A stretch of 64,000 bases of DNA, from NCBI GenBank assembly GCA_026545765.1, contig CM048840.1:15318765-15382764 (forward strand), read 5' to 3'. Position 1 is the stretch's first letter. The number at the start of each line of letters is the position of its first letter. Of this stretch, positions 62,501 through 64,000 are shown piece by piece. This stretch comes from Plantago major (taxonomy: Eukaryota; Streptophyta; Magnoliopsida; Lamiales; Plantaginaceae). Made by a program: the position numbers and the translations under genes. The notes beneath the pieces are model-generated. The model did no database searches and was not told where the DNA came from. It saw only the letters and a list, made by a program, of their open reading frames with translations.

Positions 62501-64000
62501 GAAATTTTAGAAACACCTGAGCAAGTAAGGTTTGTTTGACAAATTGTAAAAAACACCATCTATATATAATTGTAACAACATCAACAACACTCGGTTGGAT
62601 ATTTGATCAAGATTCCACCAACTGAAAAATGATGATTTGCCACCTACTGTGCTTTAACACTTTCCTGCTTACATTCGTCCTGAATCTTCAACATCCTTTA
62701 TGATGTTTAAAAATTAATAAATTTTCAAAATCAGGACTCCTAAGTCAAGTGAACTATTATCTTCATCACTGCTCTATACTCTCCTAACAATTCGTCGCCG
62801 AACTCCAAAACCAGTGCTTGAAACTACAAACTATGGTTTAAAATTAGATTCTGCACACTGTAGCTAAGAGCCTAAGACTTGCTTGATAAGGTGAAAATTT
62901 ATAATGAGCAAGTCTTAGAAAAGATTACTCCTTCCTCTACATTAGGAAAAACCACACTTGGGTGGGTGGTGGTGGTGTAAATTTAGATTGATGTTCATAA
63001 AATGTGATTTTTTACAATGTTTAGGAAAGACCTGTATTTTCTGAGAATCTCACTTCAGTAATTTACAGAAATATATAGGTTTTTGATGTAATTTGACCAA
63101 ATCTAGAGTCTCATATCAATTCACCACCCTTAAAGAAGATGTTGCCCATTAAAGAAACAAGAAGCCAAAGCCGAGTTGTATTTTTACCTTCGATGTACTG
63201 TCTTGTGCCATCTGGATAATGCCGAACCCACTTGTATGGAATGGCAAATAAAAGAATATACCATTCATCATTATATTAACCAGTGGAAGATAATCCAGAG
63301 AAATAATTTGGATCAGACTTGCCCATACCTGAAACATGCAGAGAGAAGTTCCACGTACAGGATATCCACAGCCCAGAAGTTTGCATCCTGGTTTAGCAGC
63401 CTCCCCGATAATCTGAAAGCCTTCTATTCCAGGACCCTCATCTGATAGTAAAACTTTTATTAAGTGCACAGTAAACGAAGGTATGTCAAACTGAAACTAT
63501 ACATATTAAGGAATATTACCTTCTGAATTAAAAGAACCACCAACTCCATCATGCATCATATGAGAATGAGAAAATTGTTCGTTAGTTCGTTGGTCGGATC
63601 CTTGCACATATCCATTTCCATTGAGCATATTGTCAGCACTTGGACCTGGAGCATTTCTGAAAATTTAATCCATCAGACGAATTATAGTTGCATAAAAAAT
63701 AATTAAAAAAAAGGAGCCGCGTTAAGCTTTTGACTTGTGAGCTGCATTAAACAATATCAATTTTTTTGCGGACCTATGAACGCCAGGCGTGGTCCGCATA
63801 AAGTTCTCGTTGTTAGGCAATTGATGCATCCCGACACTCTGCGTTAAGCTTTTGACTTGTTGAAATTCAACGTCTCTCGCATAGCTTGACTCACTATCAG
63901 ATGGTTCCATGTTTTTCCGATCAAAATTACGAGAAAATCCACGTGCATCCTGGAGAACATGAGTAAATAAGACATGGAAATGTATGATCAGGTTGAACTG
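59579..64000 (-). CDS. Conserved plant protein of unknown function (3' part of gene; start beyond window)
   Basis: The gene enters from the right edge and ends at TGA 59579 (ALDDKRKGKA). Exons, read 5' to 3', include DARGFSRNFDRKNMEPSDSE (about 63951-63774), NAPGPSADNMLNGNGYVQGS (about 63658-63523), EGPGIEGFQIIGEAAKPGCK (about 63440), WVRHYPDGTRQYIEG, NPDYFLTADDVDKIIAVECI and GEIVRIFANDHNKITC. They continue with DEDMQEEIDAYISKGLATFG, DSSENWEQATMSLRRSGFQV, IKIPSGASPQFVLTCSNGSS and LRDTLVLTMRIFQNK. The layout (GFxIIGxAxPGCxLxxCGYP, WxRxxxDGTxxxIEGATNPxY) looks like an Ig-like beta domain followed by a second small domain. It is somewhat like the Ig region of stomatal closure-related actin-binding proteins, but I cannot assign a family. 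The visible part reads without breaks. The N-terminal part is not in the window. Introns host two MITEs. Confidence 0.8.
60030..60232. mobile_element. Mutator-type MITE, 203 bp, with 10-bp target duplication, intronic
   Basis: The left end GAGCAACTTTTGCGAGAGAC and the right end in reverse, GCATTCTTTTGTGAGAGACGG, are inverted repeats continuing into aacatcacat on both sides. The decamer AATGTAAAAT flanks it exactly (60020-60029 and 60233-60242). A 9-11 bp duplication is typical of Mutator-like elements. It lies in an intron of the right-hand gene. Confidence 0.85.
61335..61530. mobile_element. Stowaway MITE, 196 bp, intronic
   Basis: The left end is CTCCCTCCGCCCGGGACCAA and the right end, in reverse, is CTCCCTTTAACCCAGACAAA. 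TA duplications lie at 61333-61334 and 61531-61532. It lies in an intron of the right-hand gene. Confidence 0.92.

Overview
This window is plant nuclear DNA, from a eudicot and probably an asterid. The evidence is AT-rich intergenic DNA, GT-AG introns of about 80 to 400 bp, plant-type gene families, and a dense set of plant transposons whose ends can be read directly. I cannot name the species.

Layout, left to right. At 1-5.7 kb there are two tandem copies of a bHLH10/89/91 (EAT1)-type tapetum transcription factor gene. The first copy is cut by the window edge. The second has a 1-bp frame disruption in a G run and, in its 3' part, a Mutator-like insertion absent from the first. At 7.4-10.9 kb is a ten-exon clamp-loader (RFC3-like) AAA+ gene with a long proline/serine-rich N-terminal extension. 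A hAT MITE with a perfect 8-bp target duplication follows. At 13.0-20.3 kb is a complete SEC23 (COPII coat) gene, then a 5'-truncated LINE tail. At 22.1-29.6 kb is a complete GH38 alpha-mannosidase gene.

From 30,485 to 39,418 lies one large Helitron on the minus strand. Both termini can be set to the base, and a paralogous empty-site repeat lies about 0.5 kb away. It carries a decayed Rep-helicase gene, two pieces of F-box genes (At2g35280-like), a 306-bp CACTA MITE and a 75-bp AT microsatellite.

At 39.9-41.6 kb is the ribosomal protein S3 gene. Next come an 11-copy degenerate tandem array of about 53 bp and a Stowaway MITE. At 43.5-46.1 kb is a non-specific phospholipase C (NPC) gene whose first exon is disrupted at an A9/T9 run and by an in-frame stop. 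The 46-53 kb stretch is a MITE field: a doubled palindromic element, a 1.35-kb PIF/Harbinger element with a Stowaway hairpin nested in it, and a Tourist-like element. At 53.1-53.9 kb is an intronless ATL-type RING-H2 ubiquitin ligase gene. At 55.6-57.3 kb is a gene-like promoter and start followed by a minisatellite that recurs in inverted orientation. The right end (59.6 kb to beyond 64 kb) holds the 3' part of a conserved plant gene of unknown role, with a Mutator-type MITE and a Stowaway MITE in its introns.

The genes do not form a pathway. They are independent housekeeping genes (SEC23, RPS3, alpha-mannosidase), regulatory genes (bHLH, ATL) and lipid or DNA-metabolism genes (NPC, RFC3-like). 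I found no convincing new biological system. The most interesting material is transposon architecture: the end-to-end Helitron with captured F-box pieces, the inverted minisatellite element, and several precisely delimited MITEs.
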